From Trichobilharzia szidati (lineage: Eukaryota; Platyhelminthes; Trematoda; Strigeidida; Schistosomatidae): a stretch of DNA of 64,000 bases. Below the pieces are notes generated by a model. It had not been told where the DNA came from, did no database searches, and was given only the letters and a program-made list of their open reading frames with translations. The stretch lies in NCBI GenBank assembly GCA_944472155.2, contig OX235277.1, positions 10,116,804 to 10,180,803 of the forward strand. The letters are read 5' to 3'. Below, one piece after another: positions 1 to 11,379 of this stretch (position 1 is its first letter; each line of letters starts with the position of its first letter). The position numbers and the translations under genes are program-made.

Positions 1-1074
1 GAGCCATGTGTGACGAGAGGTTCTCAAAGCATTGGATGTTCAGTGAAGTGCGTTATCTGTGGCGACGTACACATGCCTAGTGAGTGCTCACGTTTCCTTC
101 AAATGTCTCCGACAGAAAGGCTACAGATTGTGAAAGGGAAACGGTTATGCTTCTGCCGTTTAAAAGACGGACACACAAGGCTTAACTGTAAGACAGCTGA
201 GAATGGTGGTAGTGATTCATCAGGATTCCATCCGCTGTTGACAGTATCGAAGAATCAGGGGAGTTCTATTAATTGTAAGAGCAGTTTTGCACCGCACGAC
301 TTCCAGAAGGTCTATTTAGGTGTTGTGCCAGTAAGAGTAAGAGGACCAAGATCATCTGTCGATGCATATGCGTTGCTAGATAATGGTTCGGACATTACAT
401 CGATAGATGCTAAGCTGGCTGGCTGCTTAGGTATTAAGGGCCCAAAGCAATCCTTAGTCCTAAATACTTTCAATTCTTCGAAAACGTTAAGATGTGAACG
501 AGTGTCATTTCAGTTAGGATCATTGACTACTGGAGAAACCGTTGAAGTAGGTACTGCCTACACTACTTCCAGTATGAAACTCGGCGAAGCTATAGTACCT
601 AGTCGTGAAACAGTTGTCGGTAAGCCACACCTGTGTGACATACCGTTTCCAACACTGCAAGATAGTAGAGTGAGAATACTCATTGGATGTAGTGTACCAG
701 AAGCTCACAAGGTATTAGAAGAGAGATACGGAGGTAGAGATGATCTGTTTGCGACGAAAACACCACTAGGATGGACAGTGAGAGGACCTATACCCATGGT
801 CCACATATCATCATTGGTCACACACAATGGGGACAAAATGGAGACTATGATTAGAAATATGTATGACAAGGAGTTTTTTGACTGCAGTGTCCCATAGAAG
901 GGTTGTTCTGTGGAAGACTTAAAGGCAGTTAAAATAGTTGGGGAGTCTTGTAAATATGAAAATGGGCGTTTCAGCGTTGGCCTACAATGCAGATTTAACG
1001 ATAGAGAGTTGGTTTGTAACAAAGAAGTCACTTCTCAATCAGTGGGTCTCTGGTCTGAATGCTGTCTCAGTTGA
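1..1074 (+). pseudogene. BEL/Pao gag C-terminus and protease, broken
   Basis: The frame is open from the first base of the window, so the 5' end is missing. It encodes the nucleocapsid and aspartic protease part of a BEL/Pao LTR retrotransposon. Two zinc-knuckle-like clusters lie at roughly residues 15-60 (CVICGDVHMPSEC, then CFCRLKDGHTRLNC). The protease active site is ALLDNGSDIT near residue 122, where DNG replaces the usual DTG or DSG. A TAG at 895-897 interrupts the frame; the same frame then continues to a TGA at 1072-1074 with typical Pao linker sequence (KYENGRFSVGLQ), so the stop is a lesion and not the natural end. Reverse transcriptase is absent downstream. The pieces at 6.3-9.0 kb may belong to the same family. 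Family assignment comes from motif recognition. Confidence 0.8.
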
Positions 1075-1302
1075 TGACTGAATTTCACAGTACTCTTCAT
1101 CTACATTATTTCCAATTCTCTTCTTCACCTACTTGACTTAGAGATAAACGACGTGGTATATTAGCTATTAATTCTGTTTTTATGGTAATACTGTTTGTTC
1201 GGAAATATATGAACAATAATTAAAATGAAATGTTTCTTCGAAAGCCAGAAGACGCAACTCAACACCAATATGTAACAAAAAGCAAATTAAATCTAGTTAC
1301 AG

Positions 1303-1935
1303 ATTTCCTCTTTTACCTACCTGGGAAGCATCGTTTCAACTACAGGCGGACGGAACTGACGAGAATATCAAAGCAAGAATCGGAAAAGCAAGAAAAGCTT
1401 TCACTACTCTCAAGTCTGTGTGGAGGTCAACAGCACTCAGCATCAAAAATAAAATCCGGATTTTCAACTCCAATGTGAAGTCAGTGCTACTTGCTATACG
1501 GATCAGAGACTTGGCGCGTCATAAAGAGCATCTCTAACAAACTACAGACCTTCATAAACAGTTGTCTTCGCTCAATACCCCTCAAGATCAGATGGCCAGA
1601 AAAGATCAGCAACAGAGATCTCTGGGAGCGAACCAACCCAGGAGGAACCGATTGTGAAACAAATAGGCAGGAAGAAATGGAGGTGGATTGGCCATACTCT
1701 GGGGAAACTATCAAGTGACATCACTAGGCAAGCCATCGCTCGAGTGGAACCCGAAAGGGAAGCAGCGATTTGGTCGTCAGTGCAAGGGTGACTTGGAGGA
1801 GGTCATATGAAGAGGAGATGAAAGCGCGTGGGCAGACTTGGAGCCAGGTGAAAACTCTAGCAGAGAACCGAACGCAATAGAGACGCACGGCTGAAGCCCT
1901 ATGTTCCTATAGGAATTACAGGAAACAATAATAAT
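1303..1935 (+). pseudogene. RTE-type LINE 3' relic (copy A)
   Basis: This is a 5'-truncated remnant of the RTE LINE seen more completely at 38.3-41.0 kb. It covers only the C-terminal part of the polyprotein. Fragments such as YGSETWRVIKS and ISNRDLWERTN are readable but sit in different frames. It ends in the family's 3' signature GCCCTATGTTCC followed by a short A/T-rich tail. Compared with the 40.5 kb copy it carries several insertions, most of them exactly four bases (near 1490, 1640, 1735 and 1775). It cannot make protein. Confidence 0.8.
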
Positions 1936-2273
1936 TCCTTTTAATCCTTTTGGTCATTGAACCCACATTACGATAATAGATGAACTTAGACAGAAGTAGC
2001 ATTTTAATTCACCCTAGTAATAAAAAATAAAGTACGAACGTGTCATAGTATTTACACACACACACCCCAATCAAAGAAGCTTACAATACAAGTGGAGAAA
2101 GTACCATAGCCAAAGTCAAGGTCTTTTAAAAGCTGGCCTTCAAGAACCGATCACATACAGAGAATATTATGAAATATCATTCTAAATCAAATCATGCCTG
2201 CCTTTTGGAACTTGGAGAGGATAGATAGGGTACTCTACTTGCTTACTAGATACCTTCCCTGCAAATCTATACT
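1936..2273. other. no recognisable feature
   Basis: A/T-rich spacer with no coding, RNA or repeat signal I can support. Confidence 0.5.
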
Positions 2274-2352
2274 GTTAGGATTAAGGAATAGGGTCTAGGG
2301 TTAAGGTTAGGTATGGGGTTAAAGTTAGGATTATGATTCGAGTTAGGAGTAG
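2274..2352 (+). repeat. degenerate telomere-like tract
   Basis: About 80 bases are dominated by variants of the hexamer GGTTAG/GGGTTA, including AGGGTTAAGGTTAGG, GGGGTTAAAGTTAGG and GAGTTAGGAG. Flatworm telomeres are TTAGGG repeats, so this may be an old interstitial telomeric tract. It may equally be a G/T-biased simple repeat. A weaker tract of the same flavour lies near 58.55-58.61 kb. Confidence 0.4.
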
Positions 2353-2681
2353 GTTGAAGAATAGATACCAATGGATCTCAAAGTACCATGACCTGCAGTC
2401 ACTTGGATGAATGGGCATATCATCCATGGGACTATTTTTCTATGGATCATCTGTGTATTGACTGGGAGACATTCTTACAACACATAAGCTACAACTATAT
2501 AGTGTAATATCAAAGCAATATTTTCTAGTGTATTTTTTAACAAATTTGCAACTTTTTTGAATCAGAGTTCTAGTTGGTTGTTCAGGGTCATCGTGGTTTT
2601 GGATATGACAGTTTAACTTTGCCGAAAAGGTAGTTAAATTGAATATATAAACCCAATTCAAACTTAGTAGACATTGATGTA

Positions 2682-2924
2682 GTGCGTCGGTGGCATAGCG
2701 GTTAGCACGCTCGCCGACCGTGCAGATGGTCCGGGTTCGATACCCGGCCGACGCACTCCTTTACCTCGCTAAGCCAGAAATAATGCTGGTGAAGAGGAAA
2801 GGTTGGGTATGAGGCTAGCAACCCTATGCTGTAAAATAAACACTGCTACAGAAACTTCAAGCCACTAGCTTGAAGCCCTATGTTCCACTGGGAAACGTGA
2901 AGGGAAAAAATAAATAAATAATAC
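2682..2924 (+). mobile_element. tRNA-headed SINE, copy 1, with target duplication
   Basis: The head is tRNA-like with an A box (TGGCATAGCGG) and a B box (GGTTCGATACC), the internal RNA polymerase III promoter of tRNA-derived SINEs. The body at about 2808-2861 matches sequence just upstream of the RTE ORF at 38.79-38.84 kb. The tail at about 2870-2895 matches the RTE 3' end (GAAGCCCTATGTTCC), and a TAAA-rich tail closes the element. An 11-base direct repeat, ACATTGATGTA, flanks it at 2671-2681 and 2925-2935, consistent with LINE-type retroposition. Other copies lie at 23.6 and 31.0 kb, and a lone head at 60.4 kb. Confidence 0.88.
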
Positions 2925-2935
2925 ACATTGATGTA

Positions 2936-3699
2936 ATATAAAATTGTTACAAAGCGTGGCCCCAAATAGTAAGTGTTATTGAAGGAAACTGTCATTCAAC
3001 TTGGGAGTGGTGGACATAGAGGTTTGCCCTGGGGGAGCTTGAAAACGTTGATTCTAAACATACAGTGCATATCGGCTCCAGAAGCTGAAAGGGTCAAATG
3101 ACTTCTGAACGCACTTTTAGTCACACGCAATCAGGGAAACGCAGATCTGCTGCCCTGTTGTTCAGGGTTCAAATCAAACGGTCGGCAAATGACCCTTTAA
3201 GGTATCCACTTGCTCAGGTCAAGGCGTCCGGGAAGTAATCAGGTTATTATACAAAATATGAAGCAACAATCTCAATAACTACTAATGGCAATATTTGTCT
3301 GGGAAAATTAACATCTATTATTTTTCAAACCCCAGTGAAGTCAAATCGATGGGCAAATGTCTTACATTATAACTCCTAAAGTACTGAGGTTTGTATACTA
3401 ACAGGAAGTGAGGTGAAGTATTTCTCCAAACTGTCAACACCAGTATGTCCGGAAGCATAAACAACCTATATTGTTTGATCTACAATTACTGTGCAAAATT
3501 TAAGTACGCACTAACATGCTTTTCCCTCTCTTTTGACAGTTATACAGAAAACTACAAGTTTCAATAATAGGCTACTATATGTTAATCGCTGCTAAATTGG
3601 ATTCCACATTATGCTCACCTACATTACATTCAATATGCTAAAAGTGGAACAGTAAAAAACGTATATGTCTGATGAACATTAGGCCGACAGTAAACGTAC
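2936..3699. other. downstream region or intron of the PH-domain gene
   Basis: No clear ORF. The splice donor of the PH-domain gene lies at 3699 on the minus strand, so this stretch is probably its third intron and further 3' sequence. I could not identify the next exon, which should supply the conserved tryptophan of the last PH helix. Confidence 0.4.
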
Positions 3700-4084
3700 T
3701 TTAGTGTTGCTTGATCCGGACAAACAAACCAAGCCATTTTAGTTCCCACATGTGGTTCAAAAGGAATACCGAAGGACAACGGTATTTCTGCACTCGTTAA
3801 TGAAGTTGGTTTGCATGGGACGCGATGGATAACATCTCCAATGGCAAGGAATGCTGCCACACGCTAGAAAGTAAACAATGTTTGCAATACTACATACTCT
3901 AATATCAACACTTCTTTTAGGCGAAGTAGACGATGCACTGTCGAACCATTGAAACCAACCACTTTGTAGTAATTTACAATATACGTTAGTCCAGTTTTTC
4001 GTATCTAAAGATAAATTCACCTATAGTATCAAATATGCTTGACGTACCTGACCACTTTTTTAAGTAACCCTCTTTAATGGACAT
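3700..4084 (-). CDS. small PH-domain protein, first three exons
   Basis: Three exons on the minus strand give one continuous frame: exon 1 at 4084-4048 (ATG at 4084), exon 2 at 4004-3898, exon 3 at 3863-3700. The introns are 43 bases (4047-4005) and 34 bases (3897-3864), each starting GTA and ending in a pyrimidine-rich stretch plus TAG. The first 102 residues begin MSIKEGYLKKWS and contain TKNWTNVYCKLLQSGWFQWF and later MAWFVCPDQATLK. This is the layout of a pleckstrin-homology domain: EGYLKK strand, W..Y..L strand, SGW..WF strand. PH domains bind phosphoinositides at membranes. Exon 3 ends at a GTACGT donor before the last helix, so the gene continues to the left and is incomplete here. The arrangement of a PH domain at the extreme N-terminus resembles small evectin-like proteins, which is an inference. 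Tiny introns near the start codon are typical of schistosome genes. Confidence 0.7.
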
Positions 4085-5017
4085 CCGCTGGCGGTGAACT
4101 ACTGATTTGGCGCGCAGTCCAGACTACTTTGAATGACGCGCCCTAAAGGCCACCTGATGGCCACAAATATGTAAGATGACATAAGAAACCGGAAATTTTC
4201 ATAAGTGTAGTTTGCATATAACAGATCTATCTTGGATCTCTTTAACAGATATTTTTACAGCCTTTCTTTGGATGCATCGCCTTCAATATCCAACGTCGTA
4301 TGCATATGTTAGTTTAGAACAAAATCAATTTTTTGAGGTCGCTGCCTGATCTTCACTAATATCCTGTGTAGTTTTCCCCGTCACTAGCCTGCCATGGTTT
4401 TGAGTGTTTCTCAGAGAAGTGGCTAGGGGATCATCTATAAGCTGTTTGCAGCATGTTAAGACCATGCTGTTGCTGTTAATGGAGTTAATCCTTTCACCTA
4501 TTGAACGTCTGGTGTGGTTGAAAAAGTAGACCATAAAGATAATCTAGTTAATGGGGACTATGCAAACTTCAAGAGAAAAACAAACAAGCAAATAGATAAT
4601 AGATTTTAAGTGAATAGGCGTGGTAGTTAAAAGACAGACAAGTGAGACTTGTCAAGGGTTGTGGACGAGTTTAGTGTGTGGGAAAAGATAGCCTATTCGG
4701 ATGCAGTCCTTGTGTTGTCGCTCGATTGTCCATCCTTCACCTATCTTTTCACTAAGCTTTCGGTAGCTACTGCTGTCAGTAAAATGAAATGAAAAGAAAT
4801 CAGGACACATTACAGTGTTGGGTTAGCCTGACACTCAAGAGCAGAATGCATTGCAACATAACAGCCTGCGTTTTTAGTTGCTCTGCAGGTTGAACGGAGG
4901 AGTGTGTAATGGCTTAATGGTGGAGTTCCTTTGTTCAGGTGATTATAGTAATTTACACTCCTACGGGCGCTAGTTAAATTACCCCTAGGCCAGTGGTGAG
5001 AAAAAACCCCAATATCA
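4085..5017. other. 5' flank of the PH gene; no recognised gene
   Basis: The bases just right of 4084 are the likely promoter and leader of the minus-strand PH gene; I see no TATA box I would defend. The remainder to 5017 has no convincing coding or repeat signal. A run of six A before CCCC at about 5002 precedes the small ORF at 5018. Confidence 0.35.
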
Positions 5018-5269
5018 ATGTCCAGGTCTAACTACCCAGGACTTAACGCTGTTCTTAGAAGACTTTTAGAAACTATTGTCAATAACCAACGCGAAAAACC
5101 AGAACACAAATTGGTGATTCAAGAATCCTATATTCTTGCACCAATACAGAACCAACCACAAGGTTATTGTACACAAAATCTAAGGATAGATGTTATAACA
5201 ATTAATCACAATAATACTTCTGATAGTTTTTCTCTGTCTTCTAACAAGCGGCGAACGATAGAACGATGA
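5018..5269 (+). CDS. unknown 83-codon ORF
   Basis: The ORF starts MSRSNYPGLNAVLRRLLETI and ends at TGA 5267-5269. The N-terminal third could form an amphipathic helix; the rest is Q/N/S-rich. I do not recognise a domain. It could be the beginning of a LINE ORF1 or of a host gene, or a chance ORF; nothing nearby decides between these. Confidence 0.25.
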   Translation: MSRSNYPGLNAVLRRLLETIVNNQREKPEHKLVIQESYILAPIQNQPQGYCTQNLRIDVITINHNNTSDSFSLSSNKRRTIER

Positions 5270-6337
5270 CTGCACTATCGATGACTCCCGCCAAAATATG
5301 GAGTTGGGTTTGTGCAAACAACCGTTAAATTGGTCGTTCATTGTTCAACTACTTTGACACCTCCCGGCAAAAATGGATCCATCCCTTTTTTCCATCACCA
5401 CCAATACACGTTGACTTGGATACCAGTGCGAGAACCTGGGCCACAAGGACAAAGCTGAAATGGAAAACAAACAACAAAGCCAACACACCACAGGCATACC
5501 CACAGCACAATCTCACTCGTCGACGACGACCTACGCCTTCCAGTTAAAGGCATCGTCTTGACATCTTGCAACACAGTCGCCACTTGCCAGAATGACTGTT
5601 GCAGAAAGCAACGTGGCCATAGCAGCACCTCATGATACTCTTCGCACATCCTTTTATCTATTCAGTACCAATTACCACTGCTATCACTTGTCACTCATTC
5701 TGCCGCAGTTCCAGTTACGGTGACGTATGCAAGCCTCAGTCATCTACACTCTCGCTCTCCGGCGTGTGGGACCCCAGCCTGAATCGAAACATTCATTCTC
5801 AATCATTGATTCCACAGCGAATCCTTGTCTACATGTGCATGTCATTCTCAGCGCCAGTCTTCCCGGCGCATACAACCCATCTGCTGTCTTTAACATCAAT
5901 CAATTCATTCACAGATGTAGAAGACTCGGAACAACTTCAGAAGTAAGCACGACGAAATTTTGACAAAATTATACAATACAACAAAGTACGAAAACAACAA
6001 ATAAACACAATGAATCCAAAAACACCAATTGATACGATAAGCCATGCATATATACAAACAGTACACATAGCCTAGCAGAAAATGTCTTGATGTAATTCCT
6101 TTGAAGAATCGCAGGACTTACAGCAGTACGCCTGCAACGCCTCTCAGGTGGAAAATGTCCGAACACAAACAATACTAACCAACGAGTAGATGAAAGATGA
6201 CACCAAATCAATATATACAAAATGAACATTTGTACAAAGCAACACATTAAGTATGCTGGACTGCTCTTCGACGTACTACCCTTGAAGAATTGTAGGACTT
6301 ACAGCAGTACGCCTACAACCCTTCTCAGGTTGACGCC
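5270..6337. other. unassigned; contains a duplicated 45-base motif
   Basis: No supported gene. A motif reading GAAGAAT..GGACTTACAGCAGTACGCCT..AAC occurs at about 6113-6150 and again at about 6284-6330, some 171 bases apart and in the same orientation. It lies directly 3' of the minus-strand BEL/Pao integrase, so this could be the remains of that element's 3' untranslated region or LTR. I could not define LTR ends. Confidence 0.35.
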
Positions 6338-8485
6338 CTAAGTTGGAAAATCGTCAAGTGGTCCATCCTCTGACTCTCGACTCTCAGCACCTTCCAGCAG
6401 ACACAGTTTTCTTATATCTCGCACCAGCATACCACAACTTGTTCTCACCTCGACCGTCCTCACCAACCCATCACCACTACAGAGTACCCTTTCTACCACT
6501 CTCAAAGGCCATCTACCTGTGGCACATTTATCTGCTACTAAGACTATATCACCGACCTTTAAGTTTCTGCACAACTTTTTCCACTTGTCTCTTGTTTGCA
6601 GTGTTAGAACATACTCTTTTAACCATCTTTTCCAAAATATATCTTTCATGTACCTGGCTTGTTTCCATCTTTTAATCGTAGGTATTCGTTCCGCACTCAA
6701 GTCCTCTATGCCAGGGTTACCTCTCAATAACAATAATTTATTTGGAGTCAACACATCGAAATCCTTGACGTCGTCCCTCACAGGTGATAGCGGCAGGTCA
6801 TTTAGTATTCGTTCAGCTTCACACAAAAATGTCTCCAACGTTTCGTCATTCAAACTCTCGTTTCTAATTTTGGAGCTTAAATACGCTTAATAATTCCTAT
6901 AAGTCTTTCCCATAGCCCACCCAGTGGCTGGCATGTGGTGGGTTGAAGTGCCACTCGATGTTTCTTTTCAATAACTCTTCGTGAGCTGTCGTTTGAGGGC
7001 CTTCGAAATACTCTTTAAGCTCGGCGTGACAGCCAACAAAATTAGTCCTCCTGTCACTGAACATCATCTTCGGTGCACCTTGGCGATTTATAAATCTACG
7101 TAATGCTAGAACGGATGAATCAGTAGTTAACGTATGAACCATCTCAATATGCATAGCTCTCATTTTCAAACAGGTGAATAAACAGCCATATCTTTTGTAC
7201 AGGGTTCTACCTCTCTTCTCTACAAAAGGTCCGAACAAATCCACTCCGACATACTCGAATGGATAATTCTCTTCAGAAACTTGCCACGCTGGGAGCGGTG
7301 CCATCATCTGCTGTGCTGAGCAAGCATTCCTCAATTTACATTCCATGCACTTATCAATTATTTTACGGACAGCAGTACCACCTTTCACTATCCAAAACTT
7401 GGATCGAATACTTGATAGTACTTGTGAAGAACCCAAATGACTTTCAAGAACATGGTGGCGCCTTATAGTGAGATCAGTAACAGGTTGGCAGCAAGGTAAT
7501 AAGGCCGGGGACGGGTCTCATATGACGATTCTAACATCTGTAGACGTCCACCAACTCTAGCGATCCCTTCGGAAACTATCGGAGATAATCTCTCTAACCG
7601 CACCTTGAAATCTGCGAAATCGGGACTATCCTGCTTGGCTGTCTCACCCCACGCTTCCCACTGAGCAGCCCTCAAGATCGCTAACTCTGCATTCCTAATA
7701 TCTTCAACTCTTAAAGGTCCCACATTCATATTATCGTATCCTGCAAGATGCATGACCTTTAAATACGTAACATATCGTGTCAAACACGCAACAGCCTTCA
7801 GTAATTTGTACCAAGAAGAAGAATATTCAAAAAGTGGACGTAAACCAGAATGTCTTTCTTGAGTAGATGTTGAACTGACACTTGTCTTAAACTCCAAGAC
7901 ACACTCACTTATCGGTGGTTCATCTTCTCTACTAGGCCACATACTATCAGCTCGTAGCAAGAACTCCGGACCCTTCCACCACTTATTTTTAACCACATTC
8001 ATATGAGTAACTCCTCGCGACGCTAGATCAGCTGAGTTTTTTCAGAAGGTAAGTACTTCCACTGCTCAACGGCTGTTAATTCACGAATTTGAGATACTCT
8101 GTTAGCTACAAAACATGCATATCTTGCTGACTCGTTGCGTATATAATATATCACAGGCATTGAATCAGTCCAAAACGTCACAGGATACATGGGATAATCT
8201 TACTCCTTACACACCATTGTGAATAACTGCGCAGCTAGCAAGGCTGCAGTAAGTTCTGATCTCGGAATCCAAACCGTCTTTAGAGGTGCAACTCTAGATT
8301 TACCCATCACGAGGCGAACATCTATATCATGCCCTGAGGTAGTTCTGATGTAGACGGCTTCTCCAAATCCAACCTCAGAGGCATGGAAGTCAATTATATC
8401 ATGATTTCTGGATGGCCTAAGTGGACGTGAGACGGAATGTAGATCCAGCGTTCTTAAACTGTTAACCCACCTTTTCCGAGGAAGC
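6338..8485 (-). pseudogene. BEL/Pao RNase H, integrase and C-terminal domain, broken
   Basis: Reading leftwards from 8485 the order is: RNase H start (SEVGFGEAVYIRTT, then WIPRSELTAALLAAQL), the connection region (FWTDSMPVIYYIRN), integrase, and the Pao-type C-terminal domain (RWPLRVVERVL) ending at 6338. The integrase zinc finger shows CMECK; the core shows YVGVDLFGPF and FSDRRTNFVG. The expected glutamate segment reads HWVGYGKDL where GGVWER is usual, so the third catalytic residue is gone. The usual aspartate before SEVGFG is also missing. A stop near 8200 and frameshifts near 8037, 7465 and 6890 split the frame. At about 8480 the minus-strand homology stops and plus-strand RT begins, so the RT of this copy is lost or inverted. 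Confidence 0.85.
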
Positions 8486-8970
8486 CAAGTAAACTCCGTG
8501 TAGTGTTCGATTGTTCTGCGAAACATGGAGTTTCTTCGAATGATAATCGATGTAGTGGTCCAGATTTCGTGAGCTCATTAGTTGGACTGCTGTTAAGATT
8601 CAGAAAGTTTGCAGTTGCTGTCGCTTCGGGTATAGGGGAAATGTCCCTGCAAGTGAAAGTGCCAGAGAGCGACAGAGATCACTTAAGGTTCTTGTGGTGT
8701 GATGATGGTCCTTGTGGTAAGGTGTCAGAATATAGGATGACAGTCCATCCATTTGGTGCCACGTCCTCTCCGTTCTGTGCTAATTTCGCTTTACATAAGG
8801 CTGTGTCCACGTTTGGTTCTGATTATCTGCTGGACGTCATCGATTGTTGCTTCTATGTGGATGATTGTTTGGCCTATTTCGATGATGGTGAGTCCGCAGT
8901 TTAGTTTGTAACAAGTATTACCGAAGTGTTAGCTAAGGCTGGTTTTCGTTTAACTAAGTGGATCTTGAAC
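8479..8970 (+). pseudogene. BEL/Pao reverse transcriptase fragment
   Basis: The plus strand encodes BEL/Pao RT from KLRVVFDCSAKH through RMTVHPFGATSSPFC to the catalytic box CFYVDDCLAYF (YVDD). A stop follows at about 8902-8904, after which readable homology (VLAKAGFRLTKWIL) continues in another frame into the assembly gap at 8971. It is head to head with the RNase H-integrase fragment on its left, an order that no intact element has. Either a genomic inversion or two independent copies or contigs joined here would explain this. Confidence 0.8.
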
Positions 8971-9467
8971 NNNNNNNNNNNNNNNNNNNNNNNNNNNNNN
9001 NNNNNNNNNNNNNNNNNNNNNNNNNNNNNNNNNNNNNNNNNNNNNNNNNNNNNNNNNNNNNNNNNNNNNNNNNNNNNNNNNNNNNNNNNNNNNNNNNNNN
9101 NNNNNNNNNNNNNNNNNNNNNNNNNNNNNNNNNNNNNNNNNNNNNNNNNNNNNNNNNNNNNNNNNNNNNNNNNNNNNNNNNNNNNNNNNNNNNNNNNNNN
9201 NNNNNNNNNNNNNNNNNNNNNNNNNNNNNNNNNNNNNNNNNNNNNNNNNNNNNNNNNNNNNNNNNNNNNNNNNNNNNNNNNNNNNNNNNNNNNNNNNNNN
9301 NNNNNNNNNNNNNNNNNNNNNNNNNNNNNNNNNNNNNNNNNNNNNNNNNNNNNNNNNNNNNNNNNNNNNNNNNNNNNNNNNNNNNNNNNNNNNNNNNNNN
9401 NNNNNNNNNNNNNNNNNNNNNNNNNNNNNNNNNNNNNNNNNNNNNNNNNNNNNNNNNNNNNNNNNNN
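8971..9467. other. assembly gap (497 N)
   Basis: A run of 497 undetermined bases. The true size and content are unknown. It separates plus-strand BEL/Pao RT from the minus-strand LINE ORF1. Confidence 1.
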
Positions 9468-10146
9468 TATGAATCTTCACCTTGTGAAAATTGGCATTTT
9501 CGGTCAGTAGGACAGGAGTGTCCTTCTTACTGTCTATGCCAAGTTTTGGCAATGTGATGTTAGCAGGTGGGGAGCTACATAAGACCGTGTTGGGACACAA
9601 GGGCGGCGTGTTGTTTCTGCTAACCGCAGACACGCTCTGTGTGACTACACCAGGGCGACAGAGTGGACAGATGTACCAAAACCACGGGCACGGGTTATTT
9701 CTCATAAACTCGTAGTATGATTTCGGTACCTCTTTGTCGCAACGGCAGTGCACCCACCGTTTGCAAAAATTGCATTCGAAAGCTGAGTCAGCTTTAGAAA
9801 CAATGATATTGCACGCCTGGCACTCGTCTCCCTTACTTGGTGACGCCTTCGAGGTCTTATGACGTCTTGAGCGTTTCCTTTTAGGTTTGTTGTACTTCAC
9901 ACATTGGCTTTTAGTTGGTGCAGGTGTAGTAGTATCCTGTCCTACTAGTATTGCCTGAGCCGTTTCAGTACTAGACTGTGGCAGTGCAGGCATAGTATCC
10001 GGACAGACGAGTCGTACACGGGTCTTTAGGATGGGTATGCAATTTGGGGTTGGTGTCCCTGCGTTTTTGCCTTCTCTGGCTGAAGCCCTTATGACTACAG
10101 AGTAAGGTGTTTTGGTGCCATTTCTAAGGTTACTTTCTACAGCCAT
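9468..10146 (-). CDS. LINE ORF1 with PHD finger (partial)
   Basis: The frame starts at ATG 10146 and is open for about 226 codons until the gap. Residues 88-97 are strongly basic (KPKRKRSRRHK), consistent with nucleic-acid binding or nuclear import. Residues 109-163 form a C4HC3 PHD-type zinc finger: CQAC, CNFC, WVHCRC, then WYICPLC. PHD-like fingers of this kind are known in the ORF1 proteins of CR1-clade LINEs, where they are thought to help assemble the ribonucleoprotein. A chromatin-reader host gene is the alternative, but no introns are visible and the surroundings are retrotransposon debris. ORF2 would lie inside or beyond the gap. Confidence 0.6.
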
Positions 10147-11379
10147 ATTAACTATCGCTAAAACTTATGCTGTATAAGAATAAAAGTGCAACAGTATCTT
10201 CCCACAAGAAAAAGATTAAGACTGAAAAAGTACAAAACAAGGAAGAGAAAAGGTTTTCGACTTTACCTAGTACTTTCTGGATGATCGGCTTCACAGCAAT
10301 CACGTGGTAGACCAACAAGTCTTGTTTATCTGAACGAGTGGGGAAGATGCTGCTACAAAAATAGCACCTGAAGCTTTGGCAGTAGTTCGAGACAGCTGGA
10401 CTTACCACACAGAGATTCGATATGTAAGTAATGGTTGAATTTAATTCACCGGCTAGGAAGATCAGGTTTCCCAAGCGGATAATTCACAAAATAGGTATTT
10501 TCCGGTTAGAGAGGAAAAGTCACGTCGTATTCAAGGAGCGCGCGTGCAGTATTCTTTCATATTGAATCGTGCTTTCCAATGCACAGTATCCTATTTAAGG
10601 TCCAGTGTACACCTAATTGACTTCTGTGGGCTCGCTTCTTGGGTGCTGAATAAAGGCTCTTGATCTTCAGTGAAATTCTTTGTGGCTTCTTCTTCGACTC
10701 TACTAACGTGGCTTTGATTGACTATCAAGTGAGTGCGAAGTCTGGTTATATTTGGATCAAAGTATGCGCTGTGTTCAAACAGCTGTAGTAGTTACAGCAG
10801 CTGATTAGGAGTCTTGGGGATGGCAAGCTCGAGGCAAAAATAAATACGGGCACACTTGAGTACTCGCTCTCCAATGAGCTATCCTTCATTGGTTGCTACG
10901 ATGAAATCTGTAGTGACTTAGTGGTAGAAATTCTTTGCTTGAATGATTCTGAGCGCATAAATTCTTGTAAGAAGTAAAAAGGCCACCCTGACAGTAGCTA
11001 AGTATCAAAAAGACCTAATTTCCCCAATCCTTCGCCATGTGATCAATTTTGGAGATCTATTACCGCTTTTGTCGCCGATCATTGAACCTCAAGGTGGAGC
11101 AGCACATATGTTCCATACAGTCACAGAAAAAGTCACGGAGTATATGCGCCAAACAATCTATGCGTGCAGTGTATGACAACATATACCCTCGAGACACCAC
11201 TGGAATGATTCACGCTTGTGCCCAGCTTTTCAGTTGGAGAGGGACGCAAGTCGAACCCTGACGACACACAGGACGATTTGTCGTCAAACATAGAGTGACT
11301 TACTCACTGAATTACCTGGGTACGTAGTCACACCATTTAATTTTTAGGGTTCTAGAAATACCGCTAACCTGTGCACAGT
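10147..11379. other. probable LINE 5' region, otherwise unassigned
   Basis: Immediately right of 10146 is the leader of the minus-strand PHD ORF. Beyond that I see no supported gene; short ORFs here lack domain signal. Confidence 0.35.

Noticed and set aside
2690..2760. A functional tRNA gene
   Set aside because: A and B boxes are present, but the stem pairing is poor and the same head recurs with an RTE-derived body at several sites, so it is a SINE.
5395..5963. Overlapping ORFs of 68-104 codons on both strands
   Set aside because: They overlap one another in a C-rich stretch and show no domain or splice signals.
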